Source: Micromonospora globbae
Lineage (GTDB): Bacteria > Actinomycetota > Actinomycetes > Mycobacteriales > Micromonosporaceae
NCBI RefSeq assembly: GCF_003610785.1
Contig: NZ_RAQQ01000003.1
Location: 124,001-188,000 of the forward strand
Length of the DNA: 64,000 nucleotides
Direction of reading: 5' to 3'
This document shows positions 61,393-64,000 of this stretch, piece by piece. A program made the position numbers and the translations under genes. The number at the start of each line of letters is the position of its first letter. The first letter of the stretch is position 1. The notes below the pieces were generated by a model. That model worked only from the letters and a program-made list of their open reading frames with translations, made no database searches and was not told where the DNA came from.

Positions 61393-64000
<2,608 letters not shown>

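Overview
The window is high-GC actinobacterial chromosome and reads like Micromonosporaceae (Micromonospora or a close relative). The evidence is the strong G/C preference at third codon positions, frequent GTG starts, TAnnnT -10 boxes placed 6-8 nt before start codons (leaderless genes), an F420-type oxidoreductase, a class F sortase, a PPi-type phosphofructokinase and a CruF/glycosyltransferase/desaturase carotenoid sub-cluster. From memory, the order plsC, RNase AS, class II DAHP synthase, PASTA kinase, small HTH protein, polyprenyl synthase, metF, DUF3040 parallels the Mycobacterium tuberculosis Rv2182c-Rv2169c segment. No tRNA, rRNA, CRISPR array, insertion sequence or prophage was seen; most genes look core or conserved-accessory.

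Layout. 0-9.7 kb: a truncated gene, an alpha/beta hydrolase lacking its serine, otsA, a DUF2007-like membrane protein, plsC, a very large cyclase/AAA protein whose zinc-ribbon N-terminus lies upstream of any usual start codon, a small phage-like protein, and a Crp-type regulator whose 3' end is repeated in tandem. 9.9-20.7 kb: RNase AS, a PPOX-fold protein, PPi-type phosphofructokinase, proC, a flavoprotein, NamZ, a DUF2203/membrane-protein pair, a DUF4397/sortase pair, an F420-dependent reductase and a glutathione peroxidase. 20.9-34.3 kb: CBM2-GH18 chitinase, a lipoprotein, DAHP synthase, threonine aldolase, endonuclease IV overlapping the PASTA kinase, the kinase-linked HTH protein, prenyl synthase overlapping an XRE regulator, metF and a CDP-alcohol phosphotransferase. 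34.4-39.8 kb: a leftward, mostly overlapping carotenoid operon (CrtA-like, GNAT, CruF, GT2, CrtI/CrtD-like) behind a YbaK protein. 39.8-46.8 kb: an SOS mutagenesis operon with two LexA boxes, a long structured leader, a HEPN protein, imuA', imuB and dnaE2. 46.8-51.1 kb: a TauE-type permease and a sugar ABC importer with an unusual small gene between its permeases. 51.2-64 kb: methyltransferase, phosphodiesterase-type protein, dinB, DUF3040, a moxR-DUF58-transglutaminase operon, an isochorismatase-like hydrolase and leuS (truncated by the window edge) behind a leucine-codon leader peptide and attenuator.

Between genes there is a family of long palindromes with arms such as GATCATGAGGTT or GCGATCTTGCACTT. 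Six copies are visible and five lie between converging genes, where they could serve as bidirectional terminators. Several short tandem or direct repeats occur as well. The most interesting systems are the SOS operon led by a HEPN-fold protein with an RxxxxH motif behind a hairpin-rich leader, the leuS attenuator, the palindrome family, and the coupled small ORF followed by an apparent frameshift in the sugar importer.
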